Assembly: GCF_947502445.1 (NCBI RefSeq)
Contig: NZ_CANMZW010000002.1
Coordinates: 124,001-188,000, forward strand
Direction of reading: 5' to 3'
Length of the DNA: 64,000 nt
Origin: an uncultured Brevibacillus sp.
GTDB taxonomy: Bacteria > Bacillota > Bacilli > Brevibacillales > Brevibacillaceae
Part shown: one piece after another, positions 44,116 to 53,126 of the stretch
How the letters are laid out: each line of letters opens with the position of its first letter
How positions within the stretch are numbered: position 1 is the stretch's first letter
The notes under the pieces: generated by a model
Database searches by the model: none
What the model was told of the DNA's origin: nothing
The model's input: only the letters and a program-made list of their open reading frames with translations
Translations under genes and position numbers: made by a program

Positions 44116-45328
44116 TATCTGCAACCTCTTTCTTTGCAAACTCGATCAAGGCTTCCGGTGTATTGGGCAATCCATGTAAAGCTGCTTTAACTAAGAGGAC
44201 CTTCAGTACTCGCATAATCCACTCTCCAGGCTTCTTTTGCAAAGCGCTTTGCAAGTCCAAGCCTGATACTGCCAAATCTTTCACTTTTTTCACAGGCATT
44301 TGTTCATATACCATCGCGAGCGACTGTGCAGAGTGAACAGCTCCATGCTTTGACCAGCATGCCTGTAGCAATACTTCTAGCTCTTGACACACTTCCCAGC
44401 CTTCTGCCAAAAGCAACAAGCCCCAATCTACGTGCCGAGGACGATCCCACTCTACGGATAGTTGACCGAGCAATCTCACAAAACAGACAATCATATCCGT
44501 TTCCCGATTGGACATGCGTAAATACGTGCACACGTCTTTGGCTTCTGCATGGGTATACTCTGCCGCATACATCAGCAATGACCATTTTTGTGCGGCGGTC
44601 ACTAGCTGACTGAGTCTCCATGCCTGCTCACCCGTTTGGCTAAACAGCCCCTCCAAACGCGGCGAGAAGGCAAGCAGCCTGGTATCGCAGAGCAGCCGAC
44701 AGCCGAGCTCGACCCCTGTACTGCTTATGATTTTGTTCAGCTCTTCTCGTACTCGCTCAACTGCAATATGAGATAACAGTGGAGCTGTTTCCTTCATCGC
44801 CAAAAGCGTCTCGGCTTCAATCGAAAAACCAAGCTGTGCGGCAAAGCGAACACCGCGTAAGAGACGCAAAGCATCCTCTTGAAACCGTTCCGACGCATTA
44901 CCAACCGCGCGAATAAGTCTGGACGACAAATCTGCACTTCCGTCAAAAGGGTCTTGCAAGAGTCGATTTCGGTCCATCGCCATCGCATTGATCGTAAAAT
45001 CGCGCCGCTCCAGGTCAAGGCGCAATTCCGAGACAAACTGAACGTCCACAGGTCTGCGATAATCCTCGTACTTTCCCTCTGTCCGATAGGTCGTTACCTC
45101 AAATAACTGCTTCTCCATTTTCACAGAAACCGTGCCATGCTTGAGCCCGGTTGGAACATGGTCGGGAAATAGACGCATGACGTCGCCAGGATGGGCATTG
45201 GTACATATATCTATATCGTGCACGGGTCTGTGCAAGAGCCAGTCGCGGACACATCCACCAACGAAAAATGCTTCAAATCCGTTCTTTTCCAAGGTTTCCA
45301 GCACACGATTTGCCAATTCGACAACCAA
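44105..45328 (-). CDS. cca: CCA tRNA nucleotidyltransferase
   Basis: Adds or repairs the 3' CCA of tRNAs. A class II enzyme of 407 residues: FVGGCVRDWLLHRPVHDIDIC near residues 20-40 contains the metal-binding DxD, RRDFTINAMAMD near 110 and the RxxxEExxK-type nucleotide-selecting region near 150 follow. It starts with TTG at 45328, 8 bases from GGAGG. Overlaps birA. Confidence 0.95.
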   Translation of the reverse strand: MVVELANRVLETLEKNGFEAFFVGGCVRDWLLHRPVHDIDICTNAHPGDVMRLFPDHVPTGLKHGTVSVKMEKQLFEVTTYRTEGKYEDYRRPVDVQFVSELRLDLERRDFTINAMAMDRNRLLQDPFDGSADLSSRLIRAVGNASERFQEDALRLLRGVRFAAQLGFSIEAETLLAMKETAPLLSHIAVERVREELNKIISSTGVELGCRLLCDTRLLAFSPRLEGLFSQTGEQAWRLSQLVTAAQKWSLLMYAAEYTHAEAKDVCTYLRMSNRETDMIVCFVRLLGQLSVEWDRPRHVDWGLLLLAEGWEVCQELEVLLQACWSKHGAVHSAQSLAMVYEQMPVKKVKDLAVSGLDLQSALQKKPGEWIMRVLKVLLVKAALHGLPNTPEALIEFAKKEVADNEY

Positions 45329-45383
45329 TCCTGCTCCCTCCTTCCCACGCCGGCCGCAACTGATAAATCAGGAGGCGATTCAC

Positions 45384-45449
45384 TTGAGATTTTTATACGG
45401 ATTGTTCATCTTTATATCCAAAGCCCTACAAATCATAAAGGGGCATTAA
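45384..45449 (+). CDS. possible 21-residue membrane peptide
   Basis: On the plus strand a TTG at 45384 follows AGGAGG by 8 bases and opens 21 codons to TAA at 45449. The peptide (read with Met first) is hydrophobic and amphipathic with basic residues at both ends, about one membrane span (LYGLFIFISKALQIIK). It overlaps the last bases of bshA. There is no clear promoter or terminator, and the ribosome site could be fortuitous, so confidence is low. Confidence 0.25.
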   Translation: MRFLYGLFIFISKALQIIKGH

Positions 45450-46561
45450 CCTAGCATCTGTTCATAAAGTGCTTCGTACTGGGAAGCAATTCGTTCATGA
45501 CAAAACGTCGTGCAAGAACGCTCGATACTGTTCTTGGAAAACGTTTGATAGAGCTCGTTATTTTTCAGCAATTGGATTGCAGCTGAGGCCATGCCTTCTA
45601 CATCACCGATTGGCCTCAGGTATCCGCACACCCCATCCAGCACTACCTCTGGCAACCCACCGGCTACTGTTGCCACGACGGGCACTCCACACGCCATCGC
45701 TTCCAAGGCGACGAGGCCGAAGCTTTCTTTCTCTGACGGCAGTAACATGAGATCCGCCAAGGAGAGAACTTCGGCCACGTCCTCCTGTTTGCCAAGAAAA
45801 CAAACATCATCCGATAATCCACGCTCGGCAATCATCTTTCTGACCGCTCCCATTTCCGGGCCTTCGCCGATTAGAATCAGTCTGGCTGGTACTTCCTCCT
45901 GCACCTTTGAAAAAATATCAATGACATCTGGCACTCTTTTCACAGGACGGAAGTTGGAAATATGCATGAGAATCTTCTCACCGTTTGGAGCAAACTTTTT
46001 CTTCAGCTTACTGACCTCTTTTGGATAATAACGACGTTTGTCCACGAAATTGTAGATAGGGACAATCTCTTTTTCCACATGCAGGAGCTCGTTCGTTTGC
46101 TGGATCAAATCATTGGAGACAGCTGTAACCATGTCGCTTCGCTCGATCCCAAATCGGATCATATCGCTTAAATTCGAATCATATCCCAATACCGTGATGT
46201 CCGTGCCATGCAGAGTCGTGACGATTTTGAGATGGTCACCTACCATCTGCTTTGCCAAAAAAGCGCATAAAGCATGTGGCACTGCATAATGTACATGCAA
46301 TAAATCCAGTTTTTCGTTTTTGGCAACTTGTGCCATTCGATTTGCCAAGGTTAGGTCATAGGGCGGATATTTAAACACATCGTAGTTGTTCACTTCAACT
46401 TCATGGTAAAAAATGTTCGGGTGGAAGGCACCCAAGCGAAACGGCATGCCCCCAGTAATAAAATGCACCTGGTGACCCCGTTCCGCCAATAATTTACCCA
46501 GTTCAGTTGCCACAACGCCTGAGCCACCTAATGAGGGATAACAAGTAATACCAATGTTCAT
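45446..46561 (-). CDS. bshA: N-acetyl-alpha-D-glucosaminyl L-malate synthase
   Basis: First step of bacillithiol synthesis: UDP-GlcNAc and L-malate give GlcNAc-malate. A retaining GT4 enzyme of 371 residues. GITCYPSLGGSGVVATELGK near the N-terminus is the family opening, HVHYAVPHALCA near 92 and the EX7E region EKESFGLVALEAMACGVP near 285. The neighbour downstream in the pathway, bshB1, lies immediately upstream. Confidence 0.95.
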   Translation of the reverse strand: MNIGITCYPSLGGSGVVATELGKLLAERGHQVHFITGGMPFRLGAFHPNIFYHEVEVNNYDVFKYPPYDLTLANRMAQVAKNEKLDLLHVHYAVPHALCAFLAKQMVGDHLKIVTTLHGTDITVLGYDSNLSDMIRFGIERSDMVTAVSNDLIQQTNELLHVEKEIVPIYNFVDKRRYYPKEVSKLKKKFAPNGEKILMHISNFRPVKRVPDVIDIFSKVQEEVPARLILIGEGPEMGAVRKMIAERGLSDDVCFLGKQEDVAEVLSLADLMLLPSEKESFGLVALEAMACGVPVVATVAGGLPEVVLDGVCGYLRPIGDVEGMASAAIQLLKNNELYQTFSKNSIERSCTTFCHERIASQYEALYEQMLG

Positions 46562-46580
46562 GTCTGGGTGTCACTCCTTC

Positions 46581-47276
46581 TTACAGGCTGGTCAATACGT
46601 ATGGTGCGGCACTCACAAAGCCTTCTGCCAGGGCTACACCCGCCTGCTGACCAAATAAGCGTTCACGATATTCCACCATCTCTAAATAGCCGTTTGTAAG
46701 TGGTGTCTGCACGCTGCCCTCTTCCAGTTCAAACTGGCTGCGGTAACAGCGAAGCACCTCCATTTTTTCCGGGTAAATAGCAGTAACATCTACAATAATT
46801 TGTGGAGTCACCGTAGAATTAATAAAATAGTAAAGTAATTGCGAAGGTCGGTACGCTTCTGCCGAAGACTCCGACTGATATTTCCGGATGCCTGCGTTAA
46901 AAACAGCTTCGCGAACAATCCGGCTGACACTCTCATGATCAGGATGACGATCAGAAAAATAAGGAGCCAAAACAATGCGTGGACGTGTTTGACGAATGAG
47001 GTCAACAACACCGCTTATCGCCTGCTCTCGCACCAGCTCCAGTCCCCGATCTGGCAGTCCAAAATTAAAACGCTCGGTAACTCCTATCAGTTTGTCTGCG
47101 GCTGCTGCCTCCTGCTGCCGCCGCTCAACGTTCCCGTTTGAAGACAGCTCGGCATAAGTCAGATCCACTATTGCTACCTTTTGCCCTTTTTTCGCTGCTA
47201 ATAACAAGCTCCCCGCAGCCCCGATCTCCACATCATCAGGATGGGCTCCGATCGCCAGAATATCGAGTGAACTCAT
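46581..47276 (-). CDS. bshB1: bacillithiol biosynthesis deacetylase
   Basis: Zinc-dependent deacetylase that removes the acetyl group of GlcNAc-malate to give GlcN-malate. The 231 residues belong to the PIG-L/LmbE family; [15 protein letters not shown] near residue 8 supplies His and Asp ligands and [13 protein letters not shown] near 110 the third ligand. It starts 4 bases inside the end of mgsA. Confidence 0.94.
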   Translation of the reverse strand: MSSLDILAIGAHPDDVEIGAAGSLLLAAKKGQKVAIVDLTYAELSSNGNVERRQQEAAAADKLIGVTERFNFGLPDRGLELVREQAISGVVDLIRQTRPRIVLAPYFSDRHPDHESVSRIVREAVFNAGIRKYQSESSAEAYRPSQLLYYFINSTVTPQIIVDVTAIYPEKMEVLRCYRSQFELEEGSVQTPLTNGYLEMVEYRERLFGQQAGVALAEGFVSAAPYVLTSL

Positions 47277-47683
47277 GCTTCATTCTCCTTATGTACCACT
47301 TCACGCCAGTCCAGCTCTCCACGTGCCAAAGCCTTCAGCATAATTTCGGCCGAGCCTAAATTTGTTGCAACCGGAATTTTGTGGACATCACATAGCCGAA
47401 TCAGCGCAATAATATCCGGTTCGTGCGGTTGAGAAGTAAGCGGATCACGCAGGAAAATAATTAAATCCATTTCATTGCGTGCAATCATCGCGCCGATCTG
47501 TTGATCTCCTCCAAGAGGACCAGACAGAAAACGGGTGAGCTGAAGTGAAGTAGCGGCCATGATGCGTGATCCGGTTGTACCTGTTGCAAACAAGTCGTGC
47601 TGTGCCAAGATGTTTTCGTAGGCCATTGCCAGTTGGACAATCTCTTCCTTCATTCGATCGTGGGCTATCAAAGCAATTTTCAC
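47273..47683 (-). CDS. mgsA: methylglyoxal synthase
   Basis: Converts dihydroxyacetone phosphate to methylglyoxal. I choose the GTG at 47683, 6 bases from GGGGAGAG, giving 136 residues, typical. [11 protein letters not shown] near residue 5, [10 protein letters not shown] near 40, [15 protein letters not shown] near 60 and [15 protein letters not shown] near 90 carry the catalytic aspartates. Lies between dapB and bshB1 as in B. subtilis. Confidence 0.95.
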   Translation of the reverse strand: MKIALIAHDRMKEEIVQLAMAYENILAQHDLFATGTTGSRIMAATSLQLTRFLSGPLGGDQQIGAMIARNEMDLIIFLRDPLTSQPHEPDIIALIRLCDVHKIPVATNLGSAEIMLKALARGELDWREVVHKENEA

Positions 47684-47731
47684 GCAAATCTCTCCCCTGT
47701 TTTTCACTAGAGAACGCATTTAAACAAACGT

Positions 47732-48484
47732 TTAATCAATCAAATGCTCCAGACCGTAGATCAGTCCATTCATATTCATCACAGCTTTGATCGCCATATT
47801 TACCCCTGGCATAAAGGATTCACGGTTAATCGAATCATGTTTGATCGACAGTGTTTGACCAGTGGCACCAAAAAGCACTTCCTGGTGAGCGACCATACCT
47901 GGCAGACGAACACTGTGAATACGGAAGCCTTCATAATCCGCACCACGTGCACCAGGGATCGTTTCCACTTCTTCAGGGTGACCCTGCTTCAATTCTTCTC
48001 GAACAGCGGCAATCATCTCAGCTGTCTTCAACGCGGTTCCACTTGGCGCATCCAGCTTACGATCATGATGCAGCTCGATAATTTCAACATGCGGCATGTA
48101 TTTTGCAGCCATCGCCGAAAATTTCATGCAGAGGATGGCACCGATAGCAAAATTCGGGGCAATAATCCCGCCCAAACCCGCTTCTTTATAGCGATCTGTC
48201 AGCTCTTGCAATTGCTCTGGTGTCAATCCAGTCGTTCCTACAACAGGTCGAACGCCATGCGCTAAGCATAGCTCCATATGACGATATACGCTATGTGGTG
48301 TGGTAAAATCAACGAGTACATCTGGCTTCATTTCCTCTAGTTGGGCGATAACTGCTGCATCATCTACACGGGTATCCAAATTTCCCGTAAAAACAAGCTC
48401 AGCATCTGTCCCTAGCATCTTTACGACTTCCTGGCCCATTCGACCATTTGCACCCGCAACCGCTACACGAATTTGTTTGCTCAT
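47732..48484 (-). CDS. dapB: 4-hydroxy-tetrahydrodipicolinate reductase
   Basis: NAD(P)H-dependent reductase of the lysine/diaminopimelate pathway, also feeding dipicolinate for spores. 250 residues: AVAGANGRMGQEVVKML near residue 8 binds cofactor, and IELHHDRKLDAPSGTALKTA near 150 is the substrate and catalytic motif. The start overlaps the ypjD stop by 4 bases. Confidence 0.96.
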   Translation of the reverse strand: MSKQIRVAVAGANGRMGQEVVKMLGTDAELVFTGNLDTRVDDAAVIAQLEEMKPDVLVDFTTPHSVYRHMELCLAHGVRPVVGTTGLTPEQLQELTDRYKEAGLGGIIAPNFAIGAILCMKFSAMAAKYMPHVEIIELHHDRKLDAPSGTALKTAEMIAAVREELKQGHPEEVETIPGARGADYEGFRIHSVRLPGMVAHQEVLFGATGQTLSIKHDSINRESFMPGVNMAIKAVMNMNGLIYGLEHLID

Positions 48485-48825
48485 TGTGATTCGTTCTCCT
48501 CTATTCTCGTCCAGCGATCTTTATCGCGTGTATTAAATTTGTGCATAATACGATCAAAGGCTTCTTGCAAATCAATTCCGAGGGAATTTGCAAAGCAAAT
48601 CACGATGAAGAGCACATCTCCCAGCTCCTCCTCGACTGTCTTTTCGCCCTCGTCCTTTTTCTTTGGTTTTTCACCGTAAAAATGGTTAATTTCTCTGGCC
48701 AGCTCCCCTACTTCTTCTGTCATTCTGGCGAGCATAGCAAGTGGTGAAAAATAGCCTTCTTTGAATTGAGATATGTACTGATCTACTTCCTGCTGCATTT
48801 CCTGGATGGTCTTTTGCTGTTCCAT
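48481..48825 (-). CDS. ypjD: MazG-like nucleotide pyrophosphohydrolase
   Basis: A 114-residue single MazG-like domain that hydrolyses nucleoside triphosphates, possibly removing damaged ones. The metal-binding EExxE/ExxD pattern is visible in MTEEVGELAREINHFYG near residue 35 and VEEELGDVLFIVICFAN near 64. It corresponds to B. subtilis YpjD by position and motif; the substrate is unknown. Confidence 0.9.
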   Translation of the reverse strand: MEQQKTIQEMQQEVDQYISQFKEGYFSPLAMLARMTEEVGELAREINHFYGEKPKKKDEGEKTVEEELGDVLFIVICFANSLGIDLQEAFDRIMHKFNTRDKDRWTRIEENESQ

Positions 48826-48922
48826 CGGGTCACTCCTTTTCCTTCACTTACTTCTCTCTTTCACTTATCGTACCCGAAAAGGCTTCGTTTGCCAAATCTG
48901 AAGTACTGTGCCTTCCAACATA

Positions 48923-48952
48923 TGGACAATTCAAGATTTGTTCCTATATAAT
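48923..48952 (+). promoter_or_regulatory. SigA promoter of ypjC
   Basis: TGGACA (48923-48928), 18 bases, TATAAT (48947-48952) on the plus strand. It predicts a leader of about 205 bases before the ypjC ATG, containing the inverted repeats at 49053-49091. Confidence 0.65.
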
Positions 48953-49052
48953 GGCATTCGTTGGGCCTTTTTTTCTGTGAAAAACGTCTCGACGTTTTTA
49001 CCGAAGCTGATGCTAGATGTTACGCTGAGGCACTCTGTCATAAAAGTGGATG

Positions 49053-49091
49053 TGACCGTTTGCGGTCAAAAAAAACGGTCATGACCGTTTT
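49053..49091 (+). promoter_or_regulatory. alternating TGACCG/CGGTCA hairpins in the ypjC leader
   Basis: TGACCG-TTTG-CGGTCA (49053-49068) is followed by a perfect 20-base palindrome with the CGGTCATGACCG core (49072-49091). Four complementary half-sites allow two mutually exclusive RNA foldings, or pairs of operator sites. The function is inferred only. Confidence 0.5.
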
Positions 49092-49164
49092 GTGCAATTT
49101 GATTTACTTGCATCTCATGTCGGTCGGGTCCGATTTGGCTTTGATCGGCGAACAGGAGGACATT

Positions 49165-50022
49165 ATGAATCATCGTATGAAAAGCATCATCGCCATCATT
49201 ATCGGTTCTGCCATTATGGGATTTGGCATTAATGCGTTCAACATCCCTAACCATTTGGCGGAAGGCGGAATTACAGGAATCAGTATTTTGATTAAACTGT
49301 TGTTTCCTGCTGTGGATCAGGGTGTCGTCTTTTTCGCACTGAACATACCATTATTTTTTCTAGGTTGGAAAATTCTTGGACGAACTGCGTTTTTTTACAC
49401 GATTCTAGGGACCGTTTCGCTTTCAGTATTCCTCTCCGTCTTTGATGGTGTACTTCCCCTTCCGATGCAGGACCGCCTGCTTGCCTCTTTGTATGCCGGT
49501 GTCGCTGTTGGTGTTGGTTTAGGAATTATATTCCGTTATGGAGGCACTACTGGAGGCGTCGACATCATCGCCCGCCTGCTGCAAAAGTACATGGGTGTAA
49601 GTATGGGGCGGACACTGTTTTTAGGTGATATTCTCGTGATCGGCGCATCCCTGGTTTATCTCAATTTGGAAAGTGCCATGTACACGCTCGTTGTTGTCTT
49701 TATTGCCGCCCGTGTTATCGACTTCTTGCAGGATGGTGCTTATGCAGGTAAAGCCTTGACGATCATCTCCAATCATGCAGAAAGCATTTCCACCCAAATT
49801 CTCGACTTAGGCCGTGGAGTTACCCTTCTCGCAGGAAAAGGGGCTTATTCCGGTGAAGAGAAAAAAGTCATTTATGTCGTCGTCAGCCGCAATGAGGTTA
49901 TGCGCTTCAAAACTATCGTTCAGGAAATTGATCCACACGCCTTTGTCATCGTGAACGATGTCCACGAAGTATTAGGAGAAGGCTTCACGCTGGACGAAAA
50001 TAAAAAGCCGATACATCAATAA
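49165..50022 (+). CDS. ypjC: YitT family membrane protein
   Basis: A 285-residue membrane protein of the YitT/UPF0750 family and the only large plus-strand gene. The ATG at 49165 follows AGGAGG by 5 bases. Five or so helices span residues 8-175 (IIAIIIGSAIMGFGINAF at the start), containing FRYGGTTGGVDIIARLL near 125, a family signature; the C-terminal DUF2179 domain (about 205-280; GVTLLAGKGAYSGEEKKVIY) is soluble. Position next to ypjD and ypjB matches B. subtilis ypjC. Transport function is unproven. Confidence 0.9.
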   Translation: MNHRMKSIIAIIIGSAIMGFGINAFNIPNHLAEGGITGISILIKLLFPAVDQGVVFFALNIPLFFLGWKILGRTAFFYTILGTVSLSVFLSVFDGVLPLPMQDRLLASLYAGVAVGVGLGIIFRYGGTTGGVDIIARLLQKYMGVSMGRTLFLGDILVIGASLVYLNLESAMYTLVVVFIAARVIDFLQDGAYAGKALTIISNHAESISTQILDLGRGVTLLAGKGAYSGEEKKVIYVVVSRNEVMRFKTIVQEIDPHAFVIVNDVHEVLGEGFTLDENKKPIHQ

Positions 50023-50043
50023 TTCTGGCATCACGGATACAAT

Positions 50044-50079
50044 AAAAACCTTGCCCAATACAAGCGGCAAGGTTTTTTC
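50044..50079. terminator. bidirectional terminator between ypjC and ypjB
   Basis: AAACCTTGCC/GGCAAGGTTT, with T6 on the plus strand and T5 on the minus strand; ypjC and ypjB converge here. Confidence 0.88.
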
Positions 50080-50094
50080 ATACCCACATTTTTA

Positions 50095-50910
50095 TTACGC
50101 GGATCGTATCTCTCCATCGTACTTTTTCCACGCAGCGTAAGAGAGTGCAATCAACAACGCGATAGCAACAGAAAGCAGGATAACTATCGGTGAATCAGGG
50201 CGCATCATTAATCGGGCAAACGTACTCTCCTCTGCCCCCACAAAAGCCAATTGCATGGAGCCGTTTAAATCACGCAAGGCTTCTCGCACGACTTGCCAGT
50301 CCATTTTTGTATTTCTCATTTCTTTGTAAATCACATCATAGGCATTCGCCAGAGAGGACATCTGTTCTTCCGGCAATTGAATGCTCATCGCTGGCTTAAT
50401 CGCTAAAAAAAGACGATAGTTTTCATCAAATTGCTCGCGGAATTGGAAAAAATTCCTTTCTACTGCCGATTGCTGCAAATTTTGCACTTGGTTCGCGAGG
50501 GAAGGATAATAGCTACGCCACATCGGGTGATTCATATGCGTAAGCGCGTCTATGGCTACACGGACCTGCGTTGCATGCCAGAGCAGCTGCTGTTCACTCA
50601 CGTTTGTCGAGGCAAAGCTTTTTTTGGCAGCTAAAATGGACTGCGTGACTGCATTTAAACTTTCGATTCGAATCGGTACTGGCAAATGCTGATTCGGGAA
50701 TCGATCCGCAAGCTCCATGATCCTTTGCTGTGCGCCCTCCAGATCACCCTTCTTCGCATAAGATAATAGCTCATGTGCAATTTGATCCAGCGCAGCCAGT
50801 TGCTTCTCCTCGATTGGTTGATCCAGCTTGGAATAAAGGTTGTGAATCGGCCACGATAAAAATAGACCAATGATTAGGAAAAACAGCAAAAATCGGATGT
50901 TTTTCTTCAA
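50095..50910 (-). CDS. ypjB: sporulation protein YpjB
   Basis: A 271-residue protein with an N-terminal helix/signal (about 5-24), a long helical outside domain, and a C-terminal helix (about 240-260; PIVILLSVAIALLIALSYAAW) followed by a short charged tail. This organisation and the neighbourhood fit B. subtilis YpjB, a sporulation-associated protein of unknown mechanism. It lies 48 bases after ypjA. Confidence 0.82.
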   Translation of the reverse strand: MKKNIRFLLFFLIIGLFLSWPIHNLYSKLDQPIEEKQLAALDQIAHELLSYAKKGDLEGAQQRIMELADRFPNQHLPVPIRIESLNAVTQSILAAKKSFASTNVSEQQLLWHATQVRVAIDALTHMNHPMWRSYYPSLANQVQNLQQSAVERNFFQFREQFDENYRLFLAIKPAMSIQLPEEQMSSLANAYDVIYKEMRNTKMDWQVVREALRDLNGSMQLAFVGAEESTFARLMMRPDSPIVILLSVAIALLIALSYAAWKKYDGEIRSA

Positions 50911-50958
50911 CGCAAAAAACCTCCTTCCCTTTTACAGCGTATGGAAAGGAGGACAAGA

Positions 50959-51558
50959 TTAGACCTTGTTTGTCGTATACTTCATATTCACTAACCAGAT
51001 GACGGATATGGATATCAAGCTAAGTAGCACCGTAAACAGACCAACAAACCCGTCGTAAGGATCAAGCACACTCGGCAGCCACGGGTGGATTTTCATGACA
51101 TAATCTAAAAAGTCATTGTTGAGCGTCCATAGAGCGGCGATACCTACAGGCAAGATACTCAGCTTGTAAAATCGTGCATACAGGACAGATTCTACAGCCA
51201 TTCCTGTATGAGAGATAATCAACATTACGTCCGTAGAGCGCACTTCATTACCCATCATCCAGCCAGCCAAAATAATGCAGACTGCCCAGACACCGTACTT
51301 AAAATTGGTGATGCCAGCCAGGGCTTCCAGTACAGGAATGTGGCGACCCAACAAATAGGTAAGGAGTACTAACGTAAAAAGTCCGCTACCTGTCGGGCTG
51401 TCCGGGACGAAAGGACGCAAGAACACTGGTGTTGAAGCCAATTGGTCACCATACCAGATGAATCCGTATATGGTTCCTAACAGGTTTACAACAAGCAGTG
51501 TCCAAAGAAACCATCTTTTCCCCAATGAATGCCTAAACCACTCCCATATCCAGATCAT
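50959..51558 (-). CDS. ypjA: DUF1405 membrane protein
   Basis: A 199-residue integral membrane protein with about five helices, beginning near residue 18 (FLWTLLVVNLLGTIYGFIWY). The conserved segments FLRPFVPDSPTGSGLFTL near 45 and NFKYGVWAVCIILAGW near 85 fit the YpjA/DUF1405 family. It is encoded just after qcrC with a terminator between. The biochemical role is not known. Confidence 0.85.
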   Translation of the reverse strand: MIWIWEWFRHSLGKRWFLWTLLVVNLLGTIYGFIWYGDQLASTPVFLRPFVPDSPTGSGLFTLVLLTYLLGRHIPVLEALAGITNFKYGVWAVCIILAGWMMGNEVRSTDVMLIISHTGMAVESVLYARFYKLSILPVGIAALWTLNNDFLDYVMKIHPWLPSVLDPYDGFVGLFTVLLSLISISVIWLVNMKYTTNKV

Positions 51559-51590
51559 GATTATCGTCTCCCGCTGTGTACGCCGCTAAA

Positions 51591-51620
51591 GAAAAAGCTG
51601 ACCATTCGTCAGCTTTTTCT
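51591..51620. terminator. terminator of qcrABC
   Basis: GAAAAAGCTGAC/GTCAGCTTTTTC, a perfect 12-bp stem ending in T runs on both strands, 9 bases after qcrC. Confidence 0.88.
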
Positions 51621-51628
51621 TCACTAGC

Positions 51629-52423
51629 TTATTTCAAGCTCGCCATGTATTCAGCCAGCTTTGCGATTTCTGCATCATCTTTGATCATACCGGCAGGCAT
51701 TGCACCTTTACCATTCTTGATGACATCAGCAATCTGAGTTGCATCTAATTGTGCGCCGATTTTTTGGAGGTTAGGACCCATGCCGCCCTCCATGTTTTTT
51801 CCGTGGCATCCCATACAGCTTGTTTGAGCTTTCCACAGAGCATCAGCTGTAAAGCTGGTGTCAGCTGGAGCAGGAGCTGCCGCACTGGAGCCTCCGCCAC
51901 CTGCTGCTCCACCACCTTTGTTTGCTGAGTGGTTCGCAGAATGCTCATGGTCTGCTGCCCAAGTCAGATAGAAAACGCCTACAAGAGCAGTCAGCATCAA
52001 ACCAGTTGCTACAGGACGTTTGCTTGGACGACGGTCTTTGCTTGTATCCAGCCAAGGAGCCAGCATCAAACCACCGAAAGCAATACCAGGGATAATAATC
52101 GTACCGAGGACTACCCAATCACCAGCAGCCCAAGGATATTTCAGCATTTGGTACAGGAACAGGAAGTACCAGTCAGGCAACGGAACGAAGGATGTATCGT
52201 TCGGGTTTGCTTTGTCAGTCAATGGTGACGGATGAGAAACCGTCAAAATGAGGAATCCGACCAAGCAAACAGCTGCCACCATCCACTCTTTCAACAGGAA
52301 GTTCGGCCAGAATGGCTCATTTTTCCCTGGGAAGTCGGAGTAGGATGGAGAAATGTTAGGGATACGCTTCGCCGTTACTCGGGAATCTCCGACGAAGGTA
52401 GCATCTTTATCTAGTTTTGCCAT
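51629..52423 (-). CDS. qcrC: menaquinol:cytochrome c reductase cytochrome b/c subunit
   Basis: A 264-residue fusion of a subunit-IV-like membrane part (about 30-165, three helices; LPDWYFLFLYQMLKYPWAAG) and a C-terminal cytochrome c domain. The haem c site is CMGCH near 205, and the methionine ligand is probably in AMPAGMIKDD. A Gly/Ala/Ser/Pro linker (about 168-190) joins them. Third gene of qcrABC. The arrangement is the Bacillus-type bc complex with covalently fused cytochrome c. Confidence 0.96.
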   Translation of the reverse strand: MAKLDKDATFVGDSRVTAKRIPNISPSYSDFPGKNEPFWPNFLLKEWMVAAVCLVGFLILTVSHPSPLTDKANPNDTSFVPLPDWYFLFLYQMLKYPWAAGDWVVLGTIIIPGIAFGGLMLAPWLDTSKDRRPSKRPVATGLMLTALVGVFYLTWAADHEHSANHSANKGGGAAGGGGSSAAAPAPADTSFTADALWKAQTSCMGCHGKNMEGGMGPNLQKIGAQLDATQIADVIKNGKGAMPAGMIKDDAEIAKLAEYMASLK

Positions 52424-52453
52424 GCTATTTCCTCCTTTTTTATCGAAGACCGA

Positions 52454-53125
52454 TTATAGTGGACCCGAGATACCTTGCGAACGGATCATCACAAAGTGAG
52501 CTCCCAACAGGCCAAGAAGTGCTCCTGGGAGGAAGAACACGTGAATCGCGAAGAAACGAGACAGGGTTTGCGCCCCTACGATATCTCCACCAGTAAGCAG
52601 CATTTTTACATATGGACCGATGAGCGGTACGGAGTTTGCGATCTCCAGACCTACCTTGGTCGCAAAGTAAGCGGTGTTATCCCACGGCAACAGGTATCCT
52701 GTGAAACCAAGACCCAGCATGACGAAGAAGATTAACATGCCGACTACCCAGTTCAACTCGCGAGGCTTTTTGTATGCACCTGTAAAGAAAACACGTAACG
52801 TATGTAGGAACATCATAACGATGACCAAGCTCGCGCCCCAATGATGCATACCGCGAACGATTACCCCGAAGGCTACTTCGTTTTGCAGGTATTTTACGGA
52901 TTCATAAGCGTTGATGATGTCTGGAACGTAGTACATCGTCAAGAACATCCCAGACAGGATTTGAATAACGGTAATAAAGAACGTTAGTCCACCAAAGCAG
53001 TAAACGAAAGCAGAAAAATGATGTGCCGGGTTCACGTGCTCAGGTACTTCGTGGTCGGCCAAGTCACGCCACATCGGAGTGATGTTCAAGCGCTCATCGA
53101 CCCAATCATACATTTTTTGCAACAT
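52454..53125 (-). CDS. qcrB: menaquinol:cytochrome c reductase cytochrome b6 subunit
   Basis: A 223-residue four-helix cytochrome b6, with haem-ligating histidines in RGMHHWGASLVIVMMFLH near residue 90 and FAIHVFFLPGALLGLLGAHF near 185. It conducts electrons from menaquinol to the Rieske protein and to the quinone-reducing side. It begins 1 base after qcrA and is followed by qcrC. Confidence 0.96.
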   Translation of the reverse strand: MLQKMYDWVDERLNITPMWRDLADHEVPEHVNPAHHFSAFVYCFGGLTFFITVIQILSGMFLTMYYVPDIINAYESVKYLQNEVAFGVIVRGMHHWGASLVIVMMFLHTLRVFFTGAYKKPRELNWVVGMLIFFVMLGLGFTGYLLPWDNTAYFATKVGLEIANSVPLIGPYVKMLLTGGDIVGAQTLSRFFAIHVFFLPGALLGLLGAHFVMIRSQGISGPL

Positions 53126-53126
53126 T

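Noticed and set aside
48961-49164. N-terminal extension of ypjC by 68 codons
   Set aside because: The frame is open, but it lacks a ribosome site, crosses the leader hairpins and does not look like membrane protein; the ATG at 49165 behind AGGAGG is far better.
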